DNA from: Asticcacaulis machinosus | Lineage (GTDB): Bacteria > Pseudomonadota > Alphaproteobacteria > Caulobacterales > Caulobacteraceae | Length of the DNA stretch: 64,000 nucleotides | Assembly: GCF_028550435.1 (NCBI RefSeq) | Contig: NZ_JAQQKV010000002.1 | Location: 124,001-188,000, forward strand | Direction of reading: 5' to 3' | Shown here: one piece after another, positions 25,156 through 34,753 of the stretch | How positions within the stretch are numbered: the stretch's first letter is position 1 | Layout of the letters: each line of letters begins with the position of its first letter | Program-made: the position numbers and the translations under genes | The notes under the pieces: model-generated | Databases searched by the model: none | What the model was told of the DNA's origin: nothing | What the model saw: only the letters and a program-made list of their open reading frames with translations

Positions 25156-25325
25156 ATTCCCCTCCTCTTAAAATTGCTTCAGATACCGGTGTCATCCCGT
25201 TTGATAACTGTCAATCTTGCGGTGCAACACCCATAGCTTTCATAAATCCGATACACAGATCGCAAAAGACCTACACACAACAGGGTCATTAGTGACCGTC
25301 CACATCATTTGGAGGGAGCGGCGCT

Positions 25326-27779
25326 GTGTCCGATATCAAACTTACCGGTCGTCACGATGACGGCAATTTTCAGTTAAATACATCGAACAACCCAAGCCTG
25401 AGCGATGTTATCGAACAGCGTAATTCCCGCCGTCAGATTCTGGGCGGGATGGCGTCAGTGGCGGCCCTGTTCGGCATGAGCGCCTGCGGCAGCGATAATG
25501 ACGACAAGGCTCCGCTGGCCGTCGTATCGGCGGGCAGTGCCGGTGCCACCACCTCGGGCCGTATGGTCACCCTAACCGGCACAGCATCCGGCTCCTCCAG
25601 CGTTGCCTGGACACAAGTGTCCGGCCCGACGGTTGCACTATCTGGTGCTGATACCGCCACCGCCACCTTCATGGCCCCCAGCGTCACAGCCGCCACCCCG
25701 CTGGTATTCAGCTTTACGGGTAAGAACGCGGCGGGCTTCCCGTCGTCGGCTAATGCTACAGTGACCGTTAGCCCCGCCGTTCTGGGCTTCACGGCTGTCG
25801 CCAGAAATAAGAATGACATCGTCACCGTGCCCGAAGGCTATACGGTGTCGGTTCTCTACCGTCTGGGCGACCCGATCCTTTCAGGCGTTTCGGCCTATGC
25901 CAATGACGGCTCCGACACCAACTTTGCCGGCCGCGCCGGCGATCACCATGACGGCATGGCCTATTTCGGTCTGGCCGCTACGGGCACTGCCCGCGATGAC
26001 AACAGCTCGACCCGCGGGCTTTTGGTGATGAACCACGAAAACATCACCGCCCCTTACCTGCACGTGAACGGCGTTACCGCCGGGTCCACACGACTGGAAT
26101 CCGAAGCCGTCAAGGAAATCGAATGTCACGGTGTCGCCGTGGTCGAAGTCACTCGCGCGGCAAACGGCGGCTGGAGCTACGTTCAGGGCGGGGCGCTCAA
26201 TCGCCGCATCACGCCGAATACACCCATGACCCTGCATGGCCCGGTACGCGGCGACGATCAGGTCAAGACTGTCTATTCGACGGCTGGTACGGCTGGTCGC
26301 GGCACGATCAACAACTGCGCCAACGGCGTCAATGCGTGGGGCACCTATCTGACCTGCGAAGAAAACTGGGCCGGTTACTTCCGCCGCGCCGCCGGTGACA
26401 ATGCCAACCGCAGCGCTAAGCAAGTGACCGCGCTGAACCGCTATGGCATGTCGCAAGGGGCTGCCGGGGCCAATAACTGGGCCAGCGTCACCGCCGCCAA
26501 TGCCGCCGATCAGGCCAATTTCTCCAAGTGGAATGTCACGGTCGACACCACCAAGGCCGCTGATGGCACCGGCGATTACCGCAATGAAGCCAACCAGTAC
26601 GGCTGGGTGGTCGAAATCGATCCGTATAATGCCAGCGCCACACCACGCAAGCGTACCGCCCTTGGCCGCATGGGCCACGAAGGCGCCTGGCCTGCCAACT
26701 TCGTCGCGGGCCGTAAGCCGGTGTTCTACATGGGCGACGATTCGCGCGGCGAGTATTTCTATAAGTTCGTCTCGGCAACCCCTTGGAGTGCCGCCGATGC
26801 CACCGCCACCGATCGTCTGGCGATCGGTGATAAGTACCTCGATAACGGCACACTCTATGTGGCCCGCTTTGATGCCACGGGTCAGGGCGTTTGGTTGCCG
26901 CTGGTCTTCGGCACCGGCGTGCTGACTGCCGCCAATCCGACATACGCCTTCGCCAATCAGGCCGATGTGCTGATCAACACCCGTCTGGCCGCCGATGTTT
27001 TGGGCGCCACCAAGATGGACCGTCCGGAATGGGCGGCCGTCAACCCCGCCAATGGCGAGGTTTACCTGACGCTGACCAACAACAATGCCTCGAACCGTCC
27101 GCTGGCGGGCACCAACGCTGCCAACCCGCGTCACTATAATGATCCGGTAGGTGCCACAAACAACTTTGGTAACCCGAACGGCCACATCATCCGCCTCAAG
27201 GAAGCCGCCAATAACCCCGAAGCCACCACCTTCCAGTGGGATATCTACCTGTTCGGAGCCGGGGCTGATCTGGATGCCACCAACATCAATATCTCCGGCC
27301 TTGATGCTACCAACGATTTCTCCAGCCCCGACGGTCTGTGGTTCTCGCGCCCCAGCAATGCCGCCGGTCTGGTCAATCCGCTGCTGTGGCTTCAAACTGA
27401 CGACGGCGCCTATACGGACGTGACCAACAACCAGATGCTGGCCGCTATGCCCGGCACGGTCGGCGATGGCGCTGCGCGCACCATCACCAATACCGGCACG
27501 GGCGGGGCTACCGCCACGCAGGCCACCTTTGTGGGTAAGGCACCGGGGATGCAGCTTCGCCGCTTCCTGGTGGGGCCAAAGGAATGTGAGATCACCGGTA
27601 TCGACTCGACGCCGGATGGCCGCACCCTGTTCGTCAATATCCAGCATCCGGGCGAGAATGGCTCACCGGCCACGCCGACCTCCAACTGGCCCGCCAGTCA
27701 GGCTGGCACCGCTGCGGGTCGTCCGCGCTCAGCCACAGTCGTCATCACCAAAAATGACGGTGGTGTGGTGGCGCTTTAG
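25326..27779 (+). CDS. PhoX-family (DUF839) alkaline phosphatase-like protein
   Basis: An 817-aa exported protein of the PhoX/DUF839 family, calcium- and iron-dependent phosphatases. The N-terminus has a Tat motif (NSRRQILGGMASVAA, residues 33-47) and a lipobox-like GMSAC (C54), so it may be a Tat lipoprotein. Residues about 62-150 form an Ig/PKD-like domain not usual in PhoX, then the propeller follows with FAGRAGDHHDGMAYF, GLLVMNHENITAPY, GTYLTCEENWAGYF, GRMGHEGAWP and YMGDDSRGEYFYKFV. The C-terminus has FLVGPKECEITGIDSTPDGRTLFVNIQHPGE, split here by family motifs. The start is GTG 25326 with GGAGGGAG seven bases before it. No convincing Pho box was found upstream. Confidence 0.88.
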   Translation: MSDIKLTGRHDDGNFQLNTSNNPSLSDVIEQRNSRRQILGGMASVAALFGMSACGSDNDDKAPLAVVSAGSAGATTSGRMVTLTGTASGSSSVAWTQVSGPTVALSGADTATATFMAPSVTAATPLVFSFTGKNAAGFPSSANATVTVSPAVLGFTAVARNKNDIVTVPEGYTVSVLYRLGDPILSGVSAYANDGSDTNFAGRAGDHHDGMAYFGLAATGTARDDNSSTRGLLVMNHENITAPYLHVNGVTAGSTRLESEAVKEIECHGVAVVEVTRAANGGWSYVQGGALNRRITPNTPMTLHGPVRGDDQVKTVYSTAGTAGRGTINNCANGVNAWGTYLTCEENWAGYFRRAAGDNANRSAKQVTALNRYGMSQGAAGANNWASVTAANAADQANFSKWNVTVDTTKAADGTGDYRNEANQYGWVVEIDPYNASATPRKRTALGRMGHEGAWPANFVAGRKPVFYMGDDSRGEYFYKFVSATPWSAADATATDRLAIGDKYLDNGTLYVARFDATGQGVWLPLVFGTGVLTAANPTYAFANQADVLINTRLAADVLGATKMDRPEWAAVNPANGEVYLTLTNNNASNRPLAGTNAANPRHYNDPVGATNNFGNPNGHIIRLKEAANNPEATTFQWDIYLFGAGADLDATNINISGLDATNDFSSPDGLWFSRPSNAAGLVNPLLWLQTDDGAYTDVTNNQMLAAMPGTVGDGAARTITNTGTGGATATQATFVGKAPGMQLRRFLVGPKECEITGIDSTPDGRTLFVNIQHPGENGSPATPTSNWPASQAGTAAGRPRSATVVITKNDGGVVAL

Positions 27780-27843
27780 GGTAATCGCTCGAAAGTCCTT
27801 CGGCCTTGCGGCCTCAGTGTACTTTCTTGCGGAACAGATACGG

Positions 27844-27873
27844 AAAGAGCGGGTCGAAAGGCCCGCTTTTTTT
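27844..27873 (+). terminator. Terminator after the PhoX gene
   Basis: AGAGCGGG/CCCGCTTT stem with loop TCGAAAGG followed by seven T. It closely resembles the groESL terminator (24183-24213). Confidence 0.88.
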
Positions 27874-28008
27874 CATTCCGTCATTTTCTTTAAAATTTGG
27901 CTCATTACGCAAAATGATCACCCTATTGCCGCCTCGGCCTTTCGAGACAATAATTCAGTACTACATTGCCACAATGATCGCACGTAGTTGGAATATGGAG
28001 TGGTGAAA

Positions 28009-28992
28009 GTGACGGCTGAGTTTACAAGGAGAGTGGTTGAAATCTTGTCCAAGCGCGCTGGAAACCATTGTTCTGCTCCAGATTGCTTCGCGCTAACAAT
28101 GGGGCCGGCCAGCAATGATAGGCAGTTCAGCACAGTCGGAGAGGCGGCTCACATTTACGGAGCCAACGAAGGTTCGGCACGCTATTCTCAGAGAATGACC
28201 GACGCCGAACGGAGTCAAGAAGCCAATGGAATATGGCTTTGCCGGACTTGTCACAAGAAAGTCGATGATGATCCTAATTCTTTTTCGGCCGAATTGCTCT
28301 TCGAGTGGAAGCAATCCCATACTAGGAAGATTGCGGATGGCCTCGGAAAAACTGACGCAGGTTTTCGAGAACGGGCAGATAGAGAACGGCTGAAAGGCTT
28401 TGAGGCGAGTTCATCGCTTGCCCGCCAGATCGTTTTGGATAAGCCGCTGTTTTGGGAATATAACCTCACCGCAGAGCTTTTGCGGAGCGGCTTTGCCCAC
28501 ATTAAATTCAAATACGAGGCATTGAAACAAGGTTTTTACGCCCTCCCTGTCGCCCGAATTGACAGCGATGATTTTGCCGATTGGGCTGATGTACAAATGC
28601 GCAATATTGTCAACCAGATTGAAGCGATCAAACTTGCGGGCACGGTCGGCCTTCTCGAGGCTTGGGGGCCACCCGGCCAACCAGGCCAAGAAAGAGACAT
28701 CTTACAGATAACGCAATTTATCATCGATGCCGCCGAGCATCTCCTAAAGACCGAAGAGGTCGTTAGATTCTTGAAACCCCCTTCCCATTTCGAAAAGGTT
28801 CAAGAGCTTTACATCGGCATAGCGGGGCGTCAACTAGAGGAACTGTTCAAGATTCCAGATTGGATCATATCGAAAACAAGTGATGAGAATTTGGCGCCAG
28901 GAGATCATATTCTTAAGCTCGTGTTCGACATGCCGGACGGGTGGGTAGAACAAGTGATCAAAGCCTATAACGAGGCTGTCGATAGCGCGTAA
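28009..28992 (+). CDS. HNH-nuclease-domain protein, possible defence gene
   Basis: A 327-aa protein. Residues 10-110 or so form an HNH-type zinc-bound nuclease domain: GNHCSAPDC, GEAAHIYGANEGSARYSQRM, NGIWLCRTCHKKVDDD and the closing LFEWKQSHTRKI. The HI of the first strand and the CRTCHKKVD knuckle match the HNH layout seen in many restriction and anti-phage proteins. The remaining 220 residues are mainly helical and unrecognised. The GTG at 28009 was chosen because GGAG lies 8 bases upstream; a TTG at 27988 is an alternative. The gene is alone and visibly poorer in GC than its neighbours. It sits between the PhoX terminator and the 3' end of a tRNA gene, a classic place for acquired DNA. 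A defence role is inference. Confidence 0.75.
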   Translation: MTAEFTRRVVEILSKRAGNHCSAPDCFALTMGPASNDRQFSTVGEAAHIYGANEGSARYSQRMTDAERSQEANGIWLCRTCHKKVDDDPNSFSAELLFEWKQSHTRKIADGLGKTDAGFRERADRERLKGFEASSSLARQIVLDKPLFWEYNLTAELLRSGFAHIKFKYEALKQGFYALPVARIDSDDFADWADVQMRNIVNQIEAIKLAGTVGLLEAWGPPGQPGQERDILQITQFIIDAAEHLLKTEEVVRFLKPPSHFEKVQELYIGIAGRQLEELFKIPDWIISKTSDENLAPGDHILKLVFDMPDGWVEQVIKAYNEAVDSA

Positions 28993-29244
28993 GCGCACTC
29001 TAGAATTCTGATAATGATCATTATGCGAAATCAGCATAGGCCACTCAAAGAAGGCCTAATAAAGAGCCGCAGACTCCTTTTCAAAGAGCCTCAGACTACC
29101 AATAATCTGGAAAAATTCATATAAAACAGAAACATAACAAATTCACTATGTTTGAATTTGTAACACATAGGGTTCAAAACTGTAAAAAGTGTAACACACT
29201 TCATACATCGAAATTGATTATGTTATTGATTTTATAGGAAGAAA

Positions 29245-29321
29245 TGGCGCACTCGAAGAGATTCGAACTCCTGACCCTCAGATTCGTAGTCTGATGCTCT
29301 ATCCAGCTGAGCTACGAGTGC
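29245..29321 (-). tRNA. tRNA-Arg (anticodon ACG)
   Basis: A 77-base cloverleaf: acceptor arms GCACTCG and CGAGTGC, D-stem GCTC/GAGC, anticodon stem TCAGA/TCTGA around loop CTACGAA (anticodon ACG), T-arm AGGAG/CTCTT with TTCGAAT loop, discriminator G and encoded CCA. The ACG anticodon (read as inosine) decodes CGU/CGC/CGA. Confidence 0.97.
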
Positions 29322-29502
29322 GCACTTTTCATGTCGCGTAACAGGCTTACCCGTCAGCGAGGGCGGACAATTAGTCGCTTAGACGCGCAAAGGCAAGATC
29401 AAAATGACTGCGAATGCGCTATTTTTTTGGTTTTCCTGTTGATCAAACAGGTAGCGCAGATTTGGGTTTGTCTTTTAGCACCCGCGTCCTTAAGTTTAGC
29501 CC

Positions 29503-31239
29503 ATGCAAAGTCATCTGTCCCGCCGTACCGCCCTCACCTGCGTTGTTGCCCTAAGCCTTCTGACCGGCGCTTGCGCCCACAGGCCCGCTACGGACGCCGC
29601 AAAAGCCACCCCGATCGTGGTGGCGGCCAACCCTCTGGCCTCAAAGGCCGGGATGGATATTCTTAAATCCGGAGGCACCGCCATTGACGCAGCGGTTGCC
29701 GTGCAGGCGACGCTGGGACTGGTTGAACCGCAAAGCTCCGGCCTGGGTGGCGGGGCATTCATGACCTATTATGACGCGGCCACCGGCAGGGTTATCGCCT
29801 ATGATGGTCGCGAAGTCGCACCGGCTTCAGCCAAAGGCGACCTGTTCCTGCGCGACGGCCAGCCGCTATCCTATGCCGAGGCGGTCACATCCGGTCGTGC
29901 CACCGGTGTGCCGGGGGCGGTTCTGATGTTGGCGGCTGCTCATAAAGATCACGGAAAACTGCCCTGGCATGACCTGTTCGGATCATCGATAACGCTGGCG
30001 GAAACCGGCTTTACGATTTCGCCGCGTCTGGGCAATTACCTGAAAAGCGAGCGCTTCCCACAATCCAAGACCGAGGATTACCGCACCTATTGGGGCAATG
30101 GTCAGGGCGGGCTGAAAACCACCGGCGATATTCAGACCAATCCGGCCTATGCCGAGACTTTGAAAACCCTCGCCGAAGACGGAGCCGCGATTTTCCAGTC
30201 CGGCCCTCTGGTTGATCAGATCATTGCCCGCACCCATCAGGGGCCCCTGCCCGGTGATTTACAGCCCTCGGATTTTGCCAATTACCGCCCCCTAGAACAG
30301 GCACCGGTGTGCGGGCCGTACCGCGTCTATATAGTGTGCGCACCACCGCCCCCCTCCAGCGGGGTGTCACTGATTCAGGGCCTGCAACTGCTGGAGCGCT
30401 TCCCTATGGCTGCGTGGGGCAAGGATGATGCCCGCGGCTGGTCGGCCCTGATCGAAGCGGAAAAGCTGATGTATGCCGACCGTGATCAGTATGTCGCCGA
30501 TCCGGCGTTTGTGCGCGTGCCGACCGAGGGGCTGATTGATCCTGCCTATGTGGCAGAGCGTGCGGCCATGATCACGCCCGGAACGCCATCGCCGGCACCT
30601 AAGGCCGGAACGCCGCCTTTGAAGGATGAAGACGTAATAGTGGTGATGGCCCCCGACAATACTCATGAACCCGCCGGCACCTCGCATTTTGTAATCATGG
30701 ACGCCTATGGCAATGCGGTCAGTATGACCACCACGGTTGAAAGTGTTTTCGGTACCGGCCGGATGGTCGGCGGTTTTTTCCTGAACAACCAACTGACTGA
30801 TTTTTCGTTCTCGCCCGTCATGGCGGACGGTCAGAAAGCCGCCAATGCGGTGGAGGGCGGTAAGCGTCCGCGCTCATCCATGTCGCCGGTGATTGTGCTG
30901 GATAAGGATCGCAAAGTCGTGGCCCTGATTGGCTCCCCCGGCGGATCGAATATTCTGGGTTATAATTTAAAGACTCTTGTGGCGACCCTCGACTGGGGGA
31001 TGACGGTTCAGGACGCCGCCGCCCTGCCCAATGTGATTGCCCGTGGCGACAGCCTGCGTATTGAAACCGGTCGGATGAACCCGGAGGTGGTCACCGCCCT
31101 GACCAATATGGGTTACACAATCACGCCGTCTGCGGGTGAGGAATCCGGCATCCACGGCATTATGCGCGCACCCGATGGCACCTTCGACGGTGGTGCGGAT
31201 CCACGCAGGGAAGGTGTTGTGCTGAAAGGTCAGCCATGA
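29503..31239 (+). CDS. ggt: Gamma-glutamyltransferase
   Basis: A 578-aa gamma-glutamyltranspeptidase precursor, which self-cleaves before a Thr nucleophile. That residue is T393 in [11 protein letters not shown]; the small-subunit start and the later [12 protein letters not shown] and [12 protein letters not shown] motifs are typical. Large-subunit motifs include [21 protein letters not shown] and [10 protein letters not shown]. The N-terminus has a lipobox (LLTGAC, C24), so this one is probably a lipoprotein. The enzyme transfers or hydrolyses the gamma-glutamyl group of glutathione in the periplasm. Its stop overlaps the sirtuin gene start by four bases. The divergent tRNA stands upstream. 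Confidence 0.95.
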   Translation: MQSHLSRRTALTCVVALSLLTGACAHRPATDAAKATPIVVAANPLASKAGMDILKSGGTAIDAAVAVQATLGLVEPQSSGLGGGAFMTYYDAATGRVIAYDGREVAPASAKGDLFLRDGQPLSYAEAVTSGRATGVPGAVLMLAAAHKDHGKLPWHDLFGSSITLAETGFTISPRLGNYLKSERFPQSKTEDYRTYWGNGQGGLKTTGDIQTNPAYAETLKTLAEDGAAIFQSGPLVDQIIARTHQGPLPGDLQPSDFANYRPLEQAPVCGPYRVYIVCAPPPPSSGVSLIQGLQLLERFPMAAWGKDDARGWSALIEAEKLMYADRDQYVADPAFVRVPTEGLIDPAYVAERAAMITPGTPSPAPKAGTPPLKDEDVIVVMAPDNTHEPAGTSHFVIMDAYGNAVSMTTTVESVFGTGRMVGGFFLNNQLTDFSFSPVMADGQKAANAVEGGKRPRSSMSPVIVLDKDRKVVALIGSPGGSNILGYNLKTLVATLDWGMTVQDAAALPNVIARGDSLRIETGRMNPEVVTALTNMGYTITPSAGEESGIHGIMRAPDGTFDGGADPRREGVVLKGQP

Positions 31240-31946
31240 AAATTGTCATCCTGACCGGCGCGGGAATTTCGGCGGAATCGGGTGTGCCGACATTTCGCGC
31301 CTCAGACGGGCTATGGTGCGGCCATCGTGTTGAGGCGGTCGCCACCCCCGAAGGTTATGCGGCCAATCCGGCGCTGGTACAGGATTTCTACAATCAGCGC
31401 CGCCGCCAACTGGCTGAGGTTGCCCCCAATGCCGCCCATGAGGCTCTGGCGCGACTGGCCGCTGTGTGGGACGACGATATCCTGCTGGTGACCCAGAATG
31501 TCGATGATCTGCATGATCGCGCCCATGCGGCCCTGCCTGCCAAGGCCGGTTTCCGGCTGATCCACATGCACGGCGAACTGCGCAAAGCGCGCTGCACCGT
31601 GACGGAACGGGTGACTGACTGGGCCGGCGATATCGACCCGAACGCACCCTCGCCGTTTGATGATCGCGGATTTTTAAGGCCGCATATTGTCTGGTTCGGG
31701 GAGATGCCGCTTGAGATGGAGGCGATCTATGATGCGCTCTCGGCCTGCGATCTGTTTATCTCGATCGGCACCTCCGGCAATGTCTATCCGGCGGCCGGTT
31801 TTGTGCAGGAAGCGCGGGCAGCCGGTGCTCATACGGTTGAGTTAAATCTGGAACCGTCGCAGGGACATAGCCTGTTTGACGAGAAAATCCTGGGGCCCGC
31901 GACAGAGGTTGTGCCGGCATTTGTGGCGCGGTTGCTGAGAGAGTAA
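31236..31946 (+). CDS. cobB: NAD-dependent protein deacylase, sirtuin (CobB-like), zinc site lost
   Basis: A 236-aa class III sirtuin. The NAD site is intact ([23 protein letters not shown]), the catalytic His is H112 ([11 protein letters not shown]), and Y52/R55 in FYNQRRR are the Tyr-x-x-Arg pair that lets SIRT5/CobB accept succinyl- and malonyl-lysine. The structural zinc site normally has four Cys; here only C120 remains. The stretch where the second pair belongs ([12 protein letters not shown]) has none, so the zinc is probably not bound. [15 protein letters not shown] follows as normal. The gene is coupled to ggt by a four-base overlap. Confidence 0.93.
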   Translation: MKIVILTGAGISAESGVPTFRASDGLWCGHRVEAVATPEGYAANPALVQDFYNQRRRQLAEVAPNAAHEALARLAAVWDDDILLVTQNVDDLHDRAHAALPAKAGFRLIHMHGELRKARCTVTERVTDWAGDIDPNAPSPFDDRGFLRPHIVWFGEMPLEMEAIYDALSACDLFISIGTSGNVYPAAGFVQEARAAGAHTVELNLEPSQGHSLFDEKILGPATEVVPAFVARLLRE

Positions 31947-31949
31947 TTA

Positions 31950-32049
31950 CCCCACCTTCCGGTTTGATAAATCAAACCTCCCCATGACTTACAAACGATT
32001 CACCGGATCGTTTGTTAGCGTCAAACCCCTGCAACAGGGGAGGTTCTTA
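31950..32049. repeat. GGGGAGG-type palindromic intergenic element, copy 1
   Basis: Starts CCCCACC, holds GGTTTGAT/ATCAAACC and AACGATTCACCGG/CCGGATCGTT arms, and ends with CCCCTGCAACAGGGGAGGTT. The right end (AGGGGAGGTTCTTAA) is shared with 45271-45284, and in both cases it abuts the stop codon of a minus-strand gene, where it could act as a 3'-end hairpin. Confidence 0.6.
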
Positions 32050-32052
32050 AGA

Positions 32053-32583
32053 TTAAGACACCGTGGCCGCCTTAATACCGGCTTCTTCGATCAGGACAAA
32101 CAGGTCAACCAGAGCCTCAACCGGCGCCGTGCCGAAATCGACATGGATATCGTGTCCATCGAGCAGCAGTGAGTGGACGTGGCTGGAAAATTTCGAGTCC
32201 CAGTCAGTATTGACGTCTTCCGGGTCGAACCAGGTTTCAAACCACTCAGCAAACGCATCGGGCGGCAAGGCTGCCCCCTCCACAGTCAAGGTCACATCAT
32301 GCCAGCTCAGGCGCTGAACCGTCATTTCCAACTCACCCAGCGACACCGAAATCGGGTCAAAACTGACCTCTTCGTCGGGTGTCATTTCGACAATCTGCCC
32401 GCCTTCGCCACCGGAGGCATAATCAGCACAATACAGGCGGCGATAAAGGCCGCTTTGATCGGAGAGTTGAAATTTGACCTCGGCAGAGCCTTTGTCATGC
32501 AAGGCCTGCTGCTTTTCAACAAAGCTGGCAAACTGCGAGACATAAGAATCCCGCGACAATTCCATTAGATCTTCAAAATCCAA
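32053..32583 (-). CDS. Acidic cytoplasmic protein of unknown function
   Basis: A 176-aa protein I do not recognise. It is strongly acidic, has no signal peptide or membrane segment, and starts MDFEDLMELSRDSYVSQFA. Regular hydrophobic/polar alternation (SVSLGELEMTVQRLSWHDVTL) suggests a beta-sheet core, and a helix ends the chain. Coding bias matches its neighbours. It lies 11 bases downstream of the histidine-kinase gene on the same strand, so they are probably co-transcribed, which might mean a role linked to the kinase. Confidence 0.7.
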   Translation of the reverse strand: MDFEDLMELSRDSYVSQFASFVEKQQALHDKGSAEVKFQLSDQSGLYRRLYCADYASGGEGGQIVEMTPDEEVSFDPISVSLGELEMTVQRLSWHDVTLTVEGAALPPDAFAEWFETWFDPEDVNTDWDSKFSSHVHSLLLDGHDIHVDFGTAPVEALVDLFVLIEEAGIKAATVS

Positions 32584-32594
32584 AACAGATACCT

Positions 32595-34265
32595 TTAACT
32601 TTTGAGCGGCAGCCTGATCTCAAATGCGGTGCCGTCCGGGCCGGTTTGCCCCAGATGCACATCGCCGCCATGAGTTTGCGCCAGTTCACGCGCGATCGCC
32701 AGCCCAAGCCCGGTGCCATCGGACTGAGCCGTGGCCGAAAACGGCCGGAAAAGCTGCTCGCGGATTTTCTCAGGTATGCCGGGCCCATCGTCAGATATGG
32801 TCAGGATCACCTCATCGACGGTCTTTGTGGCCGTCAGGGTCACTCTTCCCAGCGGGCCTTTGCGGGCTGCGGAATCATAGACCTGCCGGTTCGGCTGGCG
32901 CTCAATGGCCTGACGGGCATTACGCATCAGATTGACCAGCAGGCGGTGCATGTGTTCAGGATCGGCCTCGAAGTAAAAGCCCTTGGGGGCTTTGAGCGCA
33001 AACCGCACCGGCTCCGGCGATTTGGGCGTCAGGCCAAGGCCGGCATCTTCGGCCGCCGCATAGGCCATATCGCGCAGTTTCAGGATCTGGAACCGAGGGG
33101 CCACTTCGTCGGATTTACCGTAGTTGAGCACGTTTTGCGCCAGATTAAGCGCCCGGTCGAGCGACCGCTCCAACCGCGGCAGGGCCTTGGCCACCATCGG
33201 ATCAGGTGATGCCGCCAGACGGTCAGACGCCATCTGGGCCGAGGTCAGCATATTGCGCAAATCATGATTGATCTTGGAGACCGCCTGCCCCAAGGCGGCC
33301 AATCGCGCCCGTGAGGTCAGGGCGTGACGCACCTCCGACTGCATGGCGGCCAGTTCTTCTTCGATATGGCCAATCTCATCACGCCGCCCGGATAGTTTTG
33401 GCGCATTGGTCATGTCTTCAGGGTTGGCCTTGAAGGTGGCGATCACACGGGTGAGGTTCTGAATGGGGCGGACAATAAATATAGACAGGCCCACAAACAC
33501 CAGAAGACCCGCGGCCAGAGAGATCGTCATGGACATACGCAGCATCGACCCCAGATAGGTCTTCAGTTCCTGTTTGAGCGGCTCCGCCGGGACGATGATT
33601 TCGATCAGTTCACCGCCCTTGCGCACCTTAGGGACGGCTTCGGTATGTATCAGCCGGTCAGGCTTACCCATCAGCGTGCGCCACGGCCCCCACAGATAGG
33701 CGATGTCACTGCGAATATCTGTGCGGCTGGTGCGCTGATCAATCACGTCAGGGATGACGCTGATATTAAAGTCCGACAGCACATAATCGCGCGTGCCCCT
33801 GCTGTTCTGAATGGCCAGATATTTCGCCCCGGCACTGGTCAAAAGCTGACGCGACAAATCCTCAGTTACGGTCTTTTCGCTGGAGGCATCCAGAGCCAGC
33901 GACGCGATTTCGGCCTGGCGGATGCGGTCGATCAGCCAGCGTTCCTGAAACGACGCCAATGACGGAATAAGAATAAGGACTTCGACGACCACCACGAAAA
34001 TGGCGCTGATGATCAAAAGCCGGCCCGACAATCCGGTAAAAAATGTCCGCAGACGTTTGAGTATTCTGGCGCTCCAGTATCCGGCAACGGTCAGCATCTT
34101 ATAAAGCCGCTGCGCCCACTGGCGGCTGGCATAGGATGTATCCCGCGCGCGTAAGGCCCAGCCATCGGGTTTCAACGCCGACGGCAAAGGTGATGAGCTG
34201 CCCCTGCGGTCAGTGATGCGCCCGGTTTTCGTTTCCGGTTTTTTGGGACCTGCGAGATCGAACAC
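32595..34265 (-). CDS. Membrane sensor histidine kinase, orphan
   Basis: A 556-aa sensor kinase. A membrane segment (LLIISAIFVVVVEVLILIPSL) near residues 84-104, a periplasmic sensor region to about residue 245, a second segment (SLAAGLLVFVGLSIFIV), a HAMP domain (RPIQNLTRVIATF), the phosphoacceptor His in SKINHDLRNML, and a full ATPase domain (N box LLVNLMRNARQAI, G1 DDGPGIPE, F box FRPFSAT, G2 GTGLGLAI). No response regulator lies beside it. The start at 34265 is GTG with only a distant AAAGG, and the first 56 residues are basic and Pro-rich; an ATG at 34097 would remove them. Upstream lie rpmH and rnpA on the other strand. Confidence 0.9.
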   Translation of the reverse strand: MFDLAGPKKPETKTGRITDRRGSSSPLPSALKPDGWALRARDTSYASRQWAQRLYKMLTVAGYWSARILKRLRTFFTGLSGRLLIISAIFVVVVEVLILIPSLASFQERWLIDRIRQAEIASLALDASSEKTVTEDLSRQLLTSAGAKYLAIQNSRGTRDYVLSDFNISVIPDVIDQRTSRTDIRSDIAYLWGPWRTLMGKPDRLIHTEAVPKVRKGGELIEIIVPAEPLKQELKTYLGSMLRMSMTISLAAGLLVFVGLSIFIVRPIQNLTRVIATFKANPEDMTNAPKLSGRRDEIGHIEEELAAMQSEVRHALTSRARLAALGQAVSKINHDLRNMLTSAQMASDRLAASPDPMVAKALPRLERSLDRALNLAQNVLNYGKSDEVAPRFQILKLRDMAYAAAEDAGLGLTPKSPEPVRFALKAPKGFYFEADPEHMHRLLVNLMRNARQAIERQPNRQVYDSAARKGPLGRVTLTATKTVDEVILTISDDGPGIPEKIREQLFRPFSATAQSDGTGLGLAIARELAQTHGGDVHLGQTGPDGTAFEIRLPLKS

Positions 34266-34469
34266 CCGATATAAGACCTTTGGGTTGCGCCCTGCCGGAC
34301 TTTTGGCGGTGAGGCTTTGAATCCGTTTGAATTTTCATAATACATCATAGATTCTTATGGCGTAAGGGCTAAATGGCGTTGACAATCTCAGTCCGTTGTC
34401 ATATCCACGCGCCTCTTTACTCAGGTAGCTCGTTTTATTAGGGGCTATCGTCCTTAATCGGAGCAGACC

Positions 34470-34604
34470 ATGAAACGCACCTACCAGCCGAGCCGACTCG
34501 TGCGCAAGCGCCGTCACGGCTTTCGCGCGCGCATGGCCACCAAGAACGGCCAAAAAGTTGTCGCGCGTCGCCGCGCCAAGGGTCGTAAGCGCCTGACTGC
34601 CTAA
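34470..34604 (+). CDS. rpmH: Ribosomal protein bL34
   Basis: A 44-aa protein, [18 protein letters not shown] at the start and [13 protein letters not shown] at the end, the invariant bL34 sequence. It is part of the large ribosomal subunit. A CGGAG ribosome site precedes the ATG. It is followed by rnpA, as in most bacteria. Confidence 0.98.
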   Translation: MKRTYQPSRLVRKRRHGFRARMATKNGQKVVARRRAKGRKRLTA

Positions 34605-34610
34605 GTTTGA

Positions 34611-34654
34611 GCGCATCCCGAAAAGTGTATAGCGGTTTTCGGATTAAGATGCGC
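34611..34654. repeat. GCGCATC palindromic element, copy 1
   Basis: A 44-base element GCGCATC...GATGCGC with inner CCGAAAA/TTTTCGG arms around an AGCGG core. It matches 52752-52794 and 54046-54088 in reverse orientation. It lies right after rpmH and resembles the palindromic intergenic elements common in Rhizobiales and relatives. Confidence 0.75.
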
Positions 34655-34753
34655 GTTCTAAAGACTTAAAGCATCTTCGCTTTATACCTCGCATAATATT
34701 CAAAGAGCCCTTGGTTTAACGACTTTGGGCTCTTTGTGCATCTGGGCCTTATC

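Noticed and set aside
25190-25215. TGTCA repeats before the PhoX gene as a Pho box
   Set aside because: The two TGTCA units are 19 bases apart and do not fit the 11-base period of a PhoB site.
25881-27647. 588-codon open frame antisense to the PhoX gene
   Set aside because: Same kind of shadow: Gly/Ile/Val-rich nonsense with no domain pattern, opposite a clear PhoX protein.
27940-29250. Integration site repeat flanking the HNH gene
   Set aside because: I looked for a copy of the tRNA 3' end left of the HNH gene and found no convincing direct repeat, so insertion by a tRNA-targeting integrase is not shown.
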